A DNA stretch of 64,000 nucleotides from Hominimerdicola alba (GCF_900109655.1 NZ_FOAT01000002.1:88299-152298); one strand, 5' to 3'; counted from the first letter of the stretch, positions 51,139 through 61,000 are shown. Numbers and translations are program-made. Notes: a model not told the origin generated them from the sequence alone.

Positions 51139-51585
51139 ATGCTTAAAATAATGTTGCTGCCGCTGGCAGCTGTCGTACTTCTGACAGTACCCTTTATGCT
51201 GATGGCTAAGAAGATAAAGACAGGTGAAAAGTCTGCAAAGGCTGCTTTCATCGGAAATCTGTGTACATTTGCAGGTATAATGCTGGTGGGTATGATTATA
51301 CCTTTCACCGACCTTATCGCTTTTGCGGCTGAGGAAGGCACTACCGTTAAGGAAGCTATCTCAACAGGCGCAGGTATCGGTTATCTGGCAGCAGGTCTTT
51401 CAGTTGGTCTTGCTTGTATCGGTTCAGGTATCGCCGTTGGTTCGGGTGCTCCCGCAGCTATCGGTGCAACTTCCGAGGATCCCAAGAACTTCGTTAAGTC
51501 ACTGATCTTCGTCGTACTGGGTGAAGGTATCGCTCTGTACGGTCTGCTGATCTCCATGCTGATAATCTCGGGCATCGGCGGCTAA
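51139..51585 (+). CDS. V/A-type ATPase subunit K (rotor ring)
   Basis: 148 residues with four TM segments in two hairpins (about 4-22, 41-63, 77-100, 120-147). Only the second hairpin has the ion-binding Glu (VVLGEGIALYG, about 130); the first lacks one. The glutamine found in helix 3 of the Na+-binding Enterococcus ring is not seen (GLSVGLACIGSGIAVG). GGAGG sets the ATG at 51139; an earlier in-frame start is inside it. Confidence 0.93.
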   Translation: MLKIMLLPLAAVVLLTVPFMLMAKKIKTGEKSAKAAFIGNLCTFAGIMLVGMIIPFTDLIAFAAEEGTTVKEAISTGAGIGYLAAGLSVGLACIGSGIAVGSGAPAAIGATSEDPKNFVKSLIFVVLGEGIALYGLLISMLIISGIGG

Positions 51586-51589
51586 TACT

Positions 51590-51898
51590 ATGAAATTCTA
51601 TTTGCTCAGCGATAATATAGATACCCAGATGGGTATGAGGCTGGCAGGTATCGAGGGCAAGGTCGTCCACGGTGAAAAAGAGGTAGCACAGGCACTGGAT
51701 GAAGCCATGGAAATGAAGGACGTTGGAATAGTCCTGATGACGGAAAAAGCGCTGAAAGAGTGCCCCGATAAGGTCATGGACTACAAGCTCAACCGTGCGA
51801 CTCCCCTTATTGTTGAGATACCCGACAGACACGCCACAGCGAATATCTCCGATACGATATCCAAGTATCTGGCTGAGGCTGTGGGCATAAAGCTGTAA
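51590..51898 (+). CDS. V/A-type ATPase subunit F
   Basis: 102 residues with the small CheY-like fold of the central-stalk F subunit: YLLSDNIDTQMGMRLAGI, GIVLMTEKALKECPD, RATPLIVEIPD. It lies 4 bp after subunit K and before E, as in other Firmicutes operons. Confidence 0.93.
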   Translation: MKFYLLSDNIDTQMGMRLAGIEGKVVHGEKEVAQALDEAMEMKDVGIVLMTEKALKECPDKVMDYKLNRATPLIVEIPDRHATANISDTISKYLAEAVGIKL

Positions 51899-51915
51899 AG
51901 CGTTGGAGGATTACA

Positions 51916-52509
51916 ATGACTGATCAGACACAAAAGCTGGAAAAATTCAAGCAGGCAGTATTCGATGAAGCTGCCGAAAAAGCTGCTGAGATAATCAGGG
52001 AGACCGAAGAACAGTGCGCCGAGGTACTGGCTGAGGCTGAAGCTGAGGCAAGAGATTTTGTCAAGCAGAGCAGGGCTAAGGCTGAAAAGGAGCAGAAAGA
52101 GGCTGCACAGAGAGCGGAATCCGCAGGCAGGCTGGCACAGCGCAGGAATGTGCTGAACGCCAGACAGGAAGTCATAGACAGAGTGTTCTCGAATGTAAAG
52201 GAAAAGCTGGAAGCTTTCAGGCAGAGCGCTGATTATGAGAAGCTGCTTGTAAGGCGCGTTACCGAGTGTGCTGCGGTATACCCCAATAAAAAGGGCGAGG
52301 TACGTGTAGCGGCGGCTGATATGAGGTACGCTCCCGCGCTTACCTGCGGCGGCAGATTTACTGTCACCGAGAGCGCAGGTATACTGCTGGGAGGACTCAT
52401 GGTGGTATTCCCCGAAGATAATCTGGCGCTGGACTGCACTTTCGATAACGAGTTCAACAGACAGAAGAGCGGCTTTGCAGGCAAGGCAGGTCTCGGCACT
52501 GACCTGTAA
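51916..52509 (+). CDS. V/A-type ATPase subunit E
   Basis: 197 residues. A long charged helix (about 5-105, AAEKAAEIIRETEEQCAEVL) pairs with subunit G/H to make the peripheral stalk; the C-terminal globular part has GGLMVVFPEDNLALDCTFDN. TTGGAGG precedes the ATG. Confidence 0.92.
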   Translation: MTDQTQKLEKFKQAVFDEAAEKAAEIIRETEEQCAEVLAEAEAEARDFVKQSRAKAEKEQKEAAQRAESAGRLAQRRNVLNARQEVIDRVFSNVKEKLEAFRQSADYEKLLVRRVTECAAVYPNKKGEVRVAAADMRYAPALTCGGRFTVTESAGILLGGLMVVFPEDNLALDCTFDNEFNRQKSGFAGKAGLGTDL

Positions 52510-52609
52510 TACAGCAGATGACATGATCGTATGTCATACGCTGTGATTCATCATATATACCGAACTCCCTCGGGGCTTTGGTAGAGTTCACATAAAGGGC
52601 GTGAATAAA

Positions 52610-54379
52610 ATGAGTACGGAAACAATGGATAAGATATATTCGGTCAACGGACCTGTCGTTACGGTGCGCAATACCAAGAGCTTTGCCATGCAGGAAATGG
52701 TTTTTGTGGGCGAGAAGCGCTTGATAGGCGAGGTTATCCGCGTAAGCGCCAAGGAAACTACTTTGCAGGTCTACGAGACTACCACGGGACTGAAACCCGG
52801 TGAACCTGTTTACGGCACGGGTGCGCCTATGGCGGCAACTCTCGGCCCCGGAATACTTGATAATATGTATGACGGCATCGAAAGACCTCTGAAAAAGCTG
52901 GAGGAGATAAGCGGTGCGTTCATATCTGAGGGCGCTAACGTCCCCGCGCTTGATACCGAGCGAAAGTTCGATGTAACATTTAAAGTAAAGCGCGGTGATA
53001 AGCTTCTCCCGGGTCAGATATATGCTACCTGTCCCGAAACTGCACTAATCACACATAAGTGTATGCTTTCGCCTCTTTCAAAGGGCGGCGAGGTAATATG
53101 GACAGCTGTGACAGGCAAGTATACCGTCAATGACGTTATATGCAGGATACGCGATGAGTACGGCAGGGAAGAGGAACTGACCCTCTGCCAGAAATGGCCT
53201 ATAAGAACACCCCGCCCCTGTGCGGAGAGAATGCCTATGTCGAGACCGCTGATAACAGGTCAGCGTATAATCGATACCGTAGTACCTGTGGCTAAGGGCG
53301 GCACTGCCGCTATCCCGGGCGGATTCGGTACAGGCAAGACCATGAACCAGCACCAGATAGCTAAGTGGTGCGATGCGGATATCATCGTATACGTAGGCTG
53401 CGGTGAGCGCGGCAACGAGATGACACAGGTACTTGAGGAATTCAGCGAGCTGATAGACCCCAAGACACAGCGTCCCCTGACGGACAGAACAACCATGATA
53501 GCAAATACCTCGAATATGCCTGTTGCGGCAAGAGAGGCTTCCATATACACAGGTATCACTCTGGCAGAATATTACAGAGATATGGGTTATCATATAGCTA
53601 TAATGGCAGATTCCACTTCCCGTTGGGCTGAGGCTCTCCGTGAGATATCGGGACGTTTGGAAGAAATGCCCGCTGAGGAAGGCTTCCCCGCATATCTGCC
53701 CTCGCGTATATCAGAATTCTACGAGAGAGCAGGCTACGTTAAGACACTGAACGGTGCAGAGGGCTCTGTTACCATAATAGGTGCGGTATCTCCTCAGGGT
53801 TCGGATTTCTCCGAGCCTGTTACACAGAACACCAAGCGTTTCGTAAGGTGCTTCTGGGCGCTGGATAAGGCGCTGGCTTATGCAAGACACTATCCCGCCA
53901 TCAACTGGAATACAAGCTATTCAGAGTATACCGACGACCTCTCAGCGTACTACCGTGATAACGTTGCCTCCGATTTTATGGAGGTAAGACAGCAGATATC
54001 AAATATACTGGTTGAGGAAAACAGCCTGATGGAGATTGTCAAGCTGATGGGTACAGACGTGCTCCCCGATGACCAGAAGCTGCTTATTGAGGTCGCAAGA
54101 GTAGTACGTGTAGGCTTCCTTCAGCAGAATGCTTACCATAAGGACGATACCTATGTCCCTCTTGAAAAGCAGTACCGCATGATGAAGGCTATACTCAGAT
54201 TCTTCGAGCTTTCAAAAGATGCTCTCGCAGAGGGCGTTGCCATCGACAGGATAATGTCCAACGGCTGGGCTGACAAGCTCATAAAGATAAAGTACGATAT
54301 CCCCAATGACAAGCTTGAAATGTTTGACGACTACGAGAGGGATATGAACGAGTGGTACAAGAACGCGGAGGTGGTCTGA
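52610..54379 (+). CDS. V/A-type ATPase catalytic subunit A
   Basis: 589 residues. Walker A is GGFGTGKT (about 230), with the V/A-specific non-homologous region ahead of it (about 115-185), Walker [19 protein letters not shown], and [22 protein letters not shown]. All match a catalytic A subunit. An in-frame GTG 3 codons earlier is less likely than the ATG. Confidence 0.97.
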   Translation: MSTETMDKIYSVNGPVVTVRNTKSFAMQEMVFVGEKRLIGEVIRVSAKETTLQVYETTTGLKPGEPVYGTGAPMAATLGPGILDNMYDGIERPLKKLEEISGAFISEGANVPALDTERKFDVTFKVKRGDKLLPGQIYATCPETALITHKCMLSPLSKGGEVIWTAVTGKYTVNDVICRIRDEYGREEELTLCQKWPIRTPRPCAERMPMSRPLITGQRIIDTVVPVAKGGTAAIPGGFGTGKTMNQHQIAKWCDADIIVYVGCGERGNEMTQVLEEFSELIDPKTQRPLTDRTTMIANTSNMPVAAREASIYTGITLAEYYRDMGYHIAIMADSTSRWAEALREISGRLEEMPAEEGFPAYLPSRISEFYERAGYVKTLNGAEGSVTIIGAVSPQGSDFSEPVTQNTKRFVRCFWALDKALAYARHYPAINWNTSYSEYTDDLSAYYRDNVASDFMEVRQQISNILVEENSLMEIVKLMGTDVLPDDQKLLIEVARVVRVGFLQQNAYHKDDTYVPLEKQYRMMKAILRFFELSKDALAEGVAIDRIMSNGWADKLIKIKYDIPNDKLEMFDDYERDMNEWYKNAEVV

Positions 54380-54380
54380 G

Positions 54381-55790
54381 TTGAATATAAAATATATTGG
54401 TCTCAGCGAGATAAACGGACCTCTGGTCGTTCTCGATAAATGTAAGAACGTAAGCTATGACGAGATAGCCGATATCGAGCTGGATAACGGCACTCACCGT
54501 CTGGCGCGTGTTGTTGAGGTATACGAGGATAAGGCGGTATTGCAGGTATTTGAGGGCACAAAGGGGCTCTCGCTGAAAAATACTACCACAAGCTTTGAGG
54601 GCAGACCTATGGAACTCCCTCTGGGCGGTGAAATGCTGGGACGTATCTTTAACGGCGCAGGCAAGCCTATCGATGGTCTCGGCGAGATAGTTGCTGAGGA
54701 GTACCGCGATATCAACGGCGAACCTTTGAACCCCGTATCAAGAGTGTACCCAAGAAACTATATAAATACAGGTATTTCGTCCATAGACGCACTCATGACC
54801 CTTATCAGAGGTCAGAAGCTGCCTATATTCTCGGGCTCGGGTCTTTCTCACAATAAACTGGCTGTGCAGATAGTCCGTCAGGCTAAGATAGCCGACGAAG
54901 CAGGTCAGGATTTCGCAGTAGTATTTGGCGCCATGGGCGTTACCAATGACGTTGCCGATTACTTCCGCAGAAGCTTTGAAGAAACAGGCGTTCTCCAGAG
55001 AGTTGCCATGTTCCTCAACCTGTCGAATGACCCTATAATCGAGCGTATACTTACCCCCAGATGCGCACTGACCTGCGCTGAATATCTGGCGTTCAAGAAG
55101 AATATGCATATCCTCGTTATACTGACGGATATGACTTCATATGCAGAAGCTCTGCGTGAGTTCTCCTCTTCAAAGGGCGAGATTCCCGGAAGAAAGGGCT
55201 ATCCGGGATACCTCTATTCCGACCTTGCTTCCATCTATGAAAGAGCGGGCATCGTTAAGGGTGCTAACGGTTCTGTTACCCAGATACCGATACTCACAAT
55301 GCCTAACGACGATATCACCCACCCTGTCCCCGACCTTACGGGATATATCACCGAGGGTCAGATAGTTCTGGACAGAAACCTGGATGCTACGGGCATATAC
55401 CCCGGTGTTGCCATACTTCCCAGCCTTTCAAGACTTATGAAAGACGGCATAGGCGAGGGCTATACCAGAGAAGACCACCAGATGTGCGCTAACCAGCTGT
55501 TTGCGGCTTATGCAAAAGTTCAGGACGCGCGTTCGCTGGCTTCCGTTATCGGTGAGGAAGAACTTACTGCGGCGGATAAGGCATACCTTAAATTCGGTGA
55601 GCTTTTCGAGGAGCACTTCATCAATCAGGGCTTTGAGACTAACCGTTCAATAGAAGAGACTCTTGATCTTGGTTGGGCACTGCTTTCAACACTGCCGAGG
55701 AATGAGCTTGACAGAGTTGATGACGAGCATCTGGATAAGTTCTATAACCATGAAGAAGCCGAGCGCAAATTCAAGACGCAGAGCAAGTAA
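54381..55790 (+). CDS. V/A-type ATPase regulatory subunit B
   Basis: 469 residues, non-catalytic partner of A. The P-loop is replaced by [11 protein letters not shown] (about 155), as expected. Other blocks: [52 protein letters not shown]. The start is TTG, 1 bp after the A stop, following GGAGGTGG. The operon is interrupted after this gene by 333 bp without a gene. Confidence 0.97.
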   Translation: MNIKYIGLSEINGPLVVLDKCKNVSYDEIADIELDNGTHRLARVVEVYEDKAVLQVFEGTKGLSLKNTTTSFEGRPMELPLGGEMLGRIFNGAGKPIDGLGEIVAEEYRDINGEPLNPVSRVYPRNYINTGISSIDALMTLIRGQKLPIFSGSGLSHNKLAVQIVRQAKIADEAGQDFAVVFGAMGVTNDVADYFRRSFEETGVLQRVAMFLNLSNDPIIERILTPRCALTCAEYLAFKKNMHILVILTDMTSYAEALREFSSSKGEIPGRKGYPGYLYSDLASIYERAGIVKGANGSVTQIPILTMPNDDITHPVPDLTGYITEGQIVLDRNLDATGIYPGVAILPSLSRLMKDGIGEGYTREDHQMCANQLFAAYAKVQDARSLASVIGEEELTAADKAYLKFGELFEEHFINQGFETNRSIEETLDLGWALLSTLPRNELDRVDDEHLDKFYNHEEAERKFKTQSK

Positions 55791-56123
55791 GAGCCGAAAA
55801 GGGTAGTCGGACTAAGGTGAAATAACGCGGGGCGACCCGTCCACCGCACTCCAAGCATGAATGAAAATCAAAATGTTCCACGTGGAACATTTGTTTGAGA
55901 TCCAAAAGGGAGCGGATACAACTGCAACCGATCGTATGCGACCGCATCCCAACGTATCCAATGGCTCGACCCGACAGCGGCGGCAAGGCTAACCAAAATC
56001 GTCCAAAAATAAGACGGTCAGATAAGACCGCCAAAATTTAGGACAGAATACAGAATTCAAAAAAATAATGACACAAACAGATCTGTGTCATAAAAAACGA
56101 CACCACGAAAGGGGGCGGAACAA
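55791..56123. repeat. Intergenic repeat region inside the ATPase operon
   Basis: No gene. It contains a parS-like site and flanking text similar to the other parS locus (ACGCGGGGCGACCC here, ACGTGGGGCGATCC there, in front of both sites; CGATCGTATGCGACCG downstream). Two hairpins follow: CGGTC/GACCG (about 56011-56030) and ATGACACA/TGTGTCAT (56068-56091), the latter with a T7 run only on the minus strand. Confidence 0.6.
55871..55892. promoter_or_regulatory. parS-like ParB-binding site, second copy
   Basis: TGTTCCACGTGGAACA at 55874-55889, identical to the site at 14515, in a 22-bp perfect palindrome (AAATG...CATTT). Confidence 0.85.
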
Positions 56124-56771
56124 ATGGCTGTACAGCAGGTGTTCCCGACAAAAGGTAACCTGATAGCAACTAAGAAAAATCTTCAGCTGGCGGCACTGGG
56201 CTATGAACTGCTCGACAGGAAAAGAAATATCCTTATACGCGAGATAATGACGCTGGTAGAAAAAGCCAAGGAACTCAGAAGCTCCATCGAAGATACCTAT
56301 AAGGAAGCCTATGAGATGCTGAAACTGGCGAATATGTCAATGGGCGTTATAACCCCCTATGCCGAATGTATGCCTATAGAGGACGGTATCGAGCTTTCCT
56401 CAAAAAGTGTTATGGGCGTGGAGCTTCCGCAGGTCATTTACCACGAAACTCCCCGTGAAGTCTGCTATGGATTCGCAAGAACTGATTCTCAGCTGGACAG
56501 GGCTTTTCTAGCCTTTGAAAAAGTTAAAAGGCTGACAGTGACCCTCGCCGAAGTTGAGAACAGCATCTACAGACTTTCCGTGGCAATAAAGAAAACACAG
56601 CGCAGAGCAAATGCGCTGCAGAATATCATAATCCCCCGCTATACCGATACTGTGAAGTTCATCGCGGATTCTCTGGAAGAAAAAGACAGAGAGGAATTCT
56701 CGCGAATGAAAGTCATAAAGGCGGTAAAGCTGAAGAAAGAAACCGAAAACAACGGAGAGGGACAACAATGA
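56124..56771 (+). CDS. V/A-type ATPase subunit D
   Basis: 215 residues, the central rotor shaft: two long helices (about 15-75 and 130-205) with FPTKGNLIATKKNLQLA at the start and RRANALQNIIIPRYTDTVK near the end. GAAAGGGGG precedes the ATG. The stop overlaps the next ATG (ATGA). Confidence 0.95.
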   Translation: MAVQQVFPTKGNLIATKKNLQLAALGYELLDRKRNILIREIMTLVEKAKELRSSIEDTYKEAYEMLKLANMSMGVITPYAECMPIEDGIELSSKSVMGVELPQVIYHETPREVCYGFARTDSQLDRAFLAFEKVKRLTVTLAEVENSIYRLSVAIKKTQRRANALQNIIIPRYTDTVKFIADSLEEKDREEFSRMKVIKAVKLKKETENNGEGQQ

Positions 56772-57361
56772 ATAAAATGAAAAAAATACTAGGCAACTTT
56801 ACGGTGCTTTCTCTTTTCTGCATCGTGATGGGTGTGGCGCTGATAATCAGACCCGATCTGTTTACAAGGGTTGTAGGTCTTATAGTTGGCGGTATAATCA
56901 CTACAATGGGCGCAGTTGCACTGATGAGGTACTTTATACGTACCAAGACCGACCCCGATAACGCAAGCGGTCTTGTAAGCGGAGTGGTACTTATCGTCGC
57001 AGGCGTGTTCGTCATGGTAAGACCCGATTTTATCCCGAAAGTTATAGCTTTCGTGTTCGGTGCCTATATGCTGATAAGCGGCATAACCAATATACAGGGC
57101 GCTATGAACCTGAGAAAGAACAGCAGCACACGCTGGACAAAAGCAATGGTCTCCGCAGTGCTGACAACACTGGCTGGTCTGCTGCTGGTCATCAATCCTA
57201 TAATAGCTGTTGATTTTGCATTCAGACTTATGGGCGTTTGCCTGCTGATATCGGGACTTTCCAACATCACAGGCACACTGCTGACAGGTGGCAATAAGCA
57301 GGATCCTGATATCAGATTTGATAACAGGGATAACGGACAGAATTTTATTGATATCAACTAA
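56768..57361 (+). CDS. DUF308/HdeD-like membrane protein
   Basis: 197 residues with six TM segments in three pairs (about 10-28, 34-55, 72-92, 97-112, 128-146, 152-172), each pair holding RPD or NP loops as in HdeD-family proteins (IRPDLFTRVVG, VRPDFIPKVIAF, INPIIAVDFAF). Coupled to subunit D by a 4-bp overlap. Role in the ATPase operon unknown. Confidence 0.85.
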   Translation: MNKMKKILGNFTVLSLFCIVMGVALIIRPDLFTRVVGLIVGGIITTMGAVALMRYFIRTKTDPDNASGLVSGVVLIVAGVFVMVRPDFIPKVIAFVFGAYMLISGITNIQGAMNLRKNSSTRWTKAMVSAVLTTLAGLLLVINPIIAVDFAFRLMGVCLLISGLSNITGTLLTGGNKQDPDIRFDNRDNGQNFIDIN

Positions 57362-57363
57362 TG

Positions 57364-57396
57364 CAAAAAGCAGTCCTTCGCGGGCTGCTTTTTTAT
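57364..57396 (+). terminator. Terminator of the ATPase operon
   Basis: AAAAGCAG / CTGCTTTT stem with a CTTCGCG loop, then T6. Confidence 0.85.
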
Positions 57397-57430
57397 TTTG
57401 TTAATTATGCAAAACTGACGTACTGTGGTA

Positions 57431-57460
57431 TTGACATCAGGGGCTGTTCTGTGATATACT
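57431..57460 (+). promoter_or_regulatory. Sigma-A promoter of the DHHW lipoprotein
   Basis: TTGACA (57431-57436), 18 bp, TATACT (57455-57460). Confidence 0.85.
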
Positions 57461-57500
57461 ATAATTTGTCATGAATATGTTTTTTAGGAGCGTGTTATAA

Positions 57501-58694
57501 ATGAAAATTAAGATATTTGCAGCCTGCTCAGCCGCCATGATGATGCTTGCGGGCTGTGGAAATACCATCGGGCAGAATAAGGACATGGTGGTTGACCCGA
57601 AGCCCAAGACCACCGAAGCTGTGCCAACAATAGATGAGGACAGCGCTGAGTCTGAAAAGCCCGAAGAATCTACTGAATCCGCCGCTGACGATAAGAAAAA
57701 GGACGATAAAAAGACCTCGAAGGCTACTACCACAAAAGCCCCCGAGACTACCACCAAAGCCGTTACTACCACTGCTGAGCCCGAAATGGGTACCTATGAG
57801 TACTTCAACGGCTGTATACTGGCGAATTCAGGCACATCGCAGGTTCGCGCTATGGAGGAGTACTATTATAACTCCGAGAACGGCAGATATCTGGCGGACT
57901 GTGTTGATGTATACGCTGACAGCGTGGGAAGCGGTGTAAATACCTACCTGATGATGATACCCACTTCGCAGGAATTCTATATCCCCGACGACCTCAGGGG
58001 CAGCTACCCCGACCAGAAAGAATGTGCCGATGAGGTGTATTCCATGATGACTTCGGGCAAGAGCGTGCCAATAAATTCCACACTTGAAGACCACAAGGGT
58101 GAGTATCTCTACTCCCGCAGTGACTACCACTGGCAGCCATTGGCAGCCTACTACGCTTCAAAGGTGTTCGCTGAAAAGGCAGGAGTGTATTTCTCAGCAC
58201 TGGACACTTATGAGAAAGTTGAGCGCGAGGGCTATCTTGGCGCGTTCTACTCTGTGAACGGCATATATCCTCTTGAGGACGCACCAGATACCTTCACTTA
58301 CTACAAGCCTGCAAATCTGGATTCACTGAACGTGCTTTTTCACGATACCTATTTCGGCGAGGGTGTACAAAGTTCTCTGTTCTTTGAGGACAACGACATC
58401 TCCGCAAGCTATACCGTATTTGTGGGTACAGACGATACTATACTTGAAGTCGATACCGATGTTGACAACGACAGAGTGCTTGTGATATTCAAGGACAGCT
58501 ACGGCAACGCCCTTGTGCCTTTCCTGACATCCTCATTCTCGAAGATTTACCTCTGCGACAACAGATTCTTCAATATCAACTCCGTTGATTTTGCGAAAGA
58601 GGTCGGTGCAACAGATGTGCTTTTCGCCCTTGGTGCGGCATCGTCCAGCAGTTATGACAAGATATCTTTGATAGAATCAAATATGAACCAGTAA
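57501..58694 (+). CDS. DHHW-like lipoprotein (SGNH/AlgX-like)
   Basis: 397 residues. Lipobox MLAGC at about 16-20, then a Thr/Lys/Glu-rich linker (about 30-95) of low complexity. The folded part has NTYLMMIPTSQEFYIPDD, the family motif YSRSDYHWQPLAAYYASK (about 210) and VLVIFKDSYGNALVPFL with a likely nucleophilic Ser-Tyr block. DHHW proteins resemble SGNH acyl hydrolases/acetyltransferases acting on surface polysaccharide. First residue of DHHW is changed (DYHW). Secreted and lipid-anchored. Confidence 0.85.
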   Translation: MKIKIFAACSAAMMMLAGCGNTIGQNKDMVVDPKPKTTEAVPTIDEDSAESEKPEESTESAADDKKKDDKKTSKATTTKAPETTTKAVTTTAEPEMGTYEYFNGCILANSGTSQVRAMEEYYYNSENGRYLADCVDVYADSVGSGVNTYLMMIPTSQEFYIPDDLRGSYPDQKECADEVYSMMTSGKSVPINSTLEDHKGEYLYSRSDYHWQPLAAYYASKVFAEKAGVYFSALDTYEKVEREGYLGAFYSVNGIYPLEDAPDTFTYYKPANLDSLNVLFHDTYFGEGVQSSLFFEDNDISASYTVFVGTDDTILEVDTDVDNDRVLVIFKDSYGNALVPFLTSSFSKIYLCDNRFFNINSVDFAKEVGATDVLFALGAASSSSYDKISLIESNMNQ

Positions 58695-58702
58695 AAAATA
58701 GA

Positions 58703-58738
58703 CCCGTCCGACGGATATTGCCTGTCGGACGGGTTTTT
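58703..58738 (+). terminator. Terminator between the DHHW and diacylglycerol-kinase genes
   Basis: Stem CCCGTCCGAC (58703-58712) / GTCGGACGGG (58724-58733) followed by T5. The genes converge here. Confidence 0.9.
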
Positions 58739-58749
58739 ACTATATCTTA

Positions 58750-59763
58750 TTAGTTGTCTTCATCGGTAAGAGATTCTGTCTCGTGGGTCTTGAAGTATTC
58801 CTCGGCGCTCAGCTTCAGCAGACGTTCTGCGGGGGCTTGCAGGCGCACGAATTCCTGCTCGGCGGTTATGGCATTGAAGCCTATTTTCAGGCGTATAGCT
58901 TGTTTCAGGTTCAGTATATCCACATCGTCATGCACACCGCCGGATTCACCGTCGAGAGCCCATGCGAGAGGCTGTTTGCTCTTTATTTTCAGGTGAGATG
59001 TTTTGAATGTTACAAAGTTGGGTCCTGTCAGCTTGTTAATAGCCGCCTCAGCAAGGATGCTACTGAGTTCGATGGCATTGTTTGGCGTTCTGATAAGGCA
59101 GACCTCGAACAGACCGTCATCATAGCAAACGCCGTCCTGTATGAAATTCTTCATGCCTGCGATGCTCTGGGAATTGGAAATAAGACCCAGTGCAAAACTG
59201 CCTTCGATTACCTCGCCGTCGTGCTCGATAGTGAGGTCGTAACCTCTTATCTCGTTGATTCGGCGCAGAGCCTCAACAATATAAGCCACATGACCGAAGC
59301 GGTTCTTGTACTCCTGTGGAGTTTCGTAGGATACCGCAGTAAATGCGCCGAACGCCGCCACATATACGAAATTCTTGTTGCCATTGAACAGACCGATATC
59401 GTAATCGAAGAATACACCCTTTGCGATGGCATTTGCACAGTCAACGGGCTTGTTTGGCAGCCCCAAAGACATACCAACATCGTTTGTAGAGCCTGTGGGG
59501 ATATATCCCAGAGGTACTTTCTTATCCAGCGGGATAAGTGCGCTTACAGCTTCGGAAAGCGTGCCGTCGCCGCCGCTTGCCAGTATAAGGTCGTAGTTGT
59601 GGGCATCTTCTCTTATCTTGCGCTCGCCGTCCCCTGAACACTGGGTAGGGTAGACCGTAACATCAAAGCCCTCTTTGGTAAAGATATCAACGATATTGAA
59701 AAGCTCGTTCTTTATCTGACCTTTACCTGCAAAGGGGTTGAATACGAAAAGCAGTTTTTTCAT
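58750..59763 (-). CDS. Diacylglycerol kinase-like lipid kinase (DagK/YegS family)
   Basis: 337 residues. ATP-binding start FVFNPFAGKGQIKNEL and the catalytic-loop motif LASGGDGTLSEAVSALI (about 60), then GSTNDVGMSLGLPN. The second domain has LLISNSQSIAG-type and WALDGESGG (about 285). Such proteins recycle diacylglycerol to phosphatidate or act on related lipids. Confidence 0.92.
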   Translation of the reverse strand: MKKLLFVFNPFAGKGQIKNELFNIVDIFTKEGFDVTVYPTQCSGDGERKIREDAHNYDLILASGGDGTLSEAVSALIPLDKKVPLGYIPTGSTNDVGMSLGLPNKPVDCANAIAKGVFFDYDIGLFNGNKNFVYVAAFGAFTAVSYETPQEYKNRFGHVAYIVEALRRINEIRGYDLTIEHDGEVIEGSFALGLISNSQSIAGMKNFIQDGVCYDDGLFEVCLIRTPNNAIELSSILAEAAINKLTGPNFVTFKTSHLKIKSKQPLAWALDGESGGVHDDVDILNLKQAIRLKIGFNAITAEQEFVRLQAPAERLLKLSAEEYFKTHETESLTDEDN

Positions 59764-59874
59764 TTGTTCCTCCGATAGATGTAATATTGTTCTCTGAAAG
59801 TATGTTTTCCCGAAGCGGCGGGGTGATACGTCCGTCCCGCCGTATACACGGATATTTTTTTATTTGATATTTTA

Positions 59875-59903
59875 ATTTTATCACGCCGCTTTTTTCTTGT
59901 CAA
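59875..59903 (-). promoter_or_regulatory. Sigma-A promoter of the lipid kinase gene
   Basis: Minus strand TTGACA (59898-59903), 17 bp, TAAAAT (59875-59880). Confidence 0.85.
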
Positions 59904-59982
59904 TACCCTTTGTGTTAATAAACCTTGCTTATGTTAGCTAAGCCGATGTTTTTAGTTCACCTAGCATGATAACAGATACATC

Positions 59983-60020
59983 ACAAAAAGACCCGTCAGG
60001 GGATATCCCCCGACGGGCTT
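59983..60020 (-). terminator. Terminator downstream of the DIP1984-like gene
   Basis: Minus strand GCCCGTCGGGGG...CCCCTGACGGGT then T5. It is about 200 bp beyond the stop at 60218. Confidence 0.75.
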
Positions 60021-60217
60021 GCCGCTTATGACCGAGCTTCTGCGGCGGAAGCTTTCCTGACGTTCACCGGTTTTGTAAAAAATCAGAGAAAACATTGTAC
60101 CTTACTAAATAACGGATAACAAAAATAATAACCAATAACCTATACCATGTACCTGATCTCTGTACTCATAAAAGAATAAATCTTTTTTGGGAACGTCAGC
60201 GGGATATCAAGCCTTTA
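60021..60217. other. Gene-free AT-rich spacer with inverted ends
   Basis: CTGACGTTC (60057-60065) and GAACGTCAG (60191-60199) form a 9-bp inverted repeat around an AT-rich 125 bp. No gene. Possibly a decayed small element. Confidence 0.4.
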
Positions 60218-60721
60218 TCAAGGCTCGAATTCCATTGTTACCGTGCTGTTGACCAAGTCAAGAGCAGTCTGCAGTTTTGCCAGGGTGTTACGAGCATTTT
60301 CGTAATCAGCCTTTGCCTGGGCAGGGTCGTAGTTGGTGTATGTGTAGTCGATGATATTATTGTAGTTGCTTGAAGTGCATCTGCGCTTTGGCAGTACGTT
60401 CCTCATGGCGAACAGCTTGGTTATACGTGCATTCAGCTGAGGTATGTACACCAGCACCTGGTCTATGGTCATATCGAACCCGGGGACTTCGGTGGTGCAG
60501 TTGAATACATTCACGGTGTGTTTCAGCTTTCTTATCTTTCTGTCCAGCTCCTCCAGCTGTGCCTGAGTAGACGCGTAGTCGTATTCGGGACGCAGTTCGT
60601 CGGGGTCTTCGCCCACAGCTGCGTTGTACTCCTTGCCGTTGCGCTCTGCTATGCAGAGATTATTATATTCATCGGTGTATCCTCTCAGGATCTTAGCTGC
60701 TTCAGCAGATGTTATTTTCAT
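60218..60721 (-). CDS. DIP1984/septicolysin-like protein
   Basis: 167 residues, all helical and soluble: an N-terminal helix (MKITSAEAAKILRGY), a middle coil (EELDRKIRKLKHTVNVFN), MTIDQVLVYIPQLNARITKL and a C-terminal helix pair. The pattern matches the DIP1984 family, whose function is not established. GGAGGAG sets the ATG at 60721. Confidence 0.7.
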   Translation of the reverse strand: MKITSAEAAKILRGYTDEYNNLCIAERNGKEYNAAVGEDPDELRPEYDYASTQAQLEELDRKIRKLKHTVNVFNCTTEVPGFDMTIDQVLVYIPQLNARITKLFAMRNVLPKRRCTSSNYNNIIDYTYTNYDPAQAKADYENARNTLAKLQTALDLVNSTVTMEFEP

Positions 60722-60779
60722 ACTATCTCCTCCTCGGTGATATTCTCGTCTGAGGTCTCCCTCGTTGTTTTCTGTACTG

Positions 60780-60808
60780 ATTATACCACACCTAACCGAA
60801 AATATCAA
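60780..60808 (-). promoter_or_regulatory. Sigma-A promoter of the DIP1984-like gene
   Basis: Minus strand TTGATA (60803-60808), 17 bp, TATAAT (60780-60785). Confidence 0.85.
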
Positions 60809-60839
60809 CTAAAAAAATCTGCGATGCTGTGTTGTTAAA

Positions 60840-60938
60840 TATGGTTATCCTTCTGACACTTCACACTGAACCGTCTTTTGACGGGCAAGATCAATAGTCG
60901 GCGGTATTCTTCGCCGCGCCGAAATGCGGATAGCCATA
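60840..60938. mobile_element. Short MITE-like relative
   Basis: 99 bp with 11-bp ends (TATGGTTATCC at 60840 and GGATAGCCATA at 60928-60938, one mismatch) and the internal CTGACAC of the larger copies, but without their central 17-bp stem. Probably an internal deletion or older copy. Confidence 0.55.
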
Positions 60939-60945
60939 AAGAAAT

Positions 60946-60980
60946 TTTGCCCCCGAGCGTTGAAAGGCGCTCAGGGGCAT
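60946..60980 (-). terminator. Terminator-like hairpin after the GNAT gene
   Basis: Minus strand stem GCCCCTGAGCG (60968-60978) / CGCTCGGGGGC (60949-60959); the T tract is weak. Confidence 0.6.
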
Positions 60981-61000
60981 TATGATAAATCATAATTTGT

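Noticed and set aside
56068-56091. ATGACACA/TGTGTCAT hairpin as terminator of the ATPase A-B message
   Set aside because: The T run is only on the minus strand, so it would not end plus-strand transcription.
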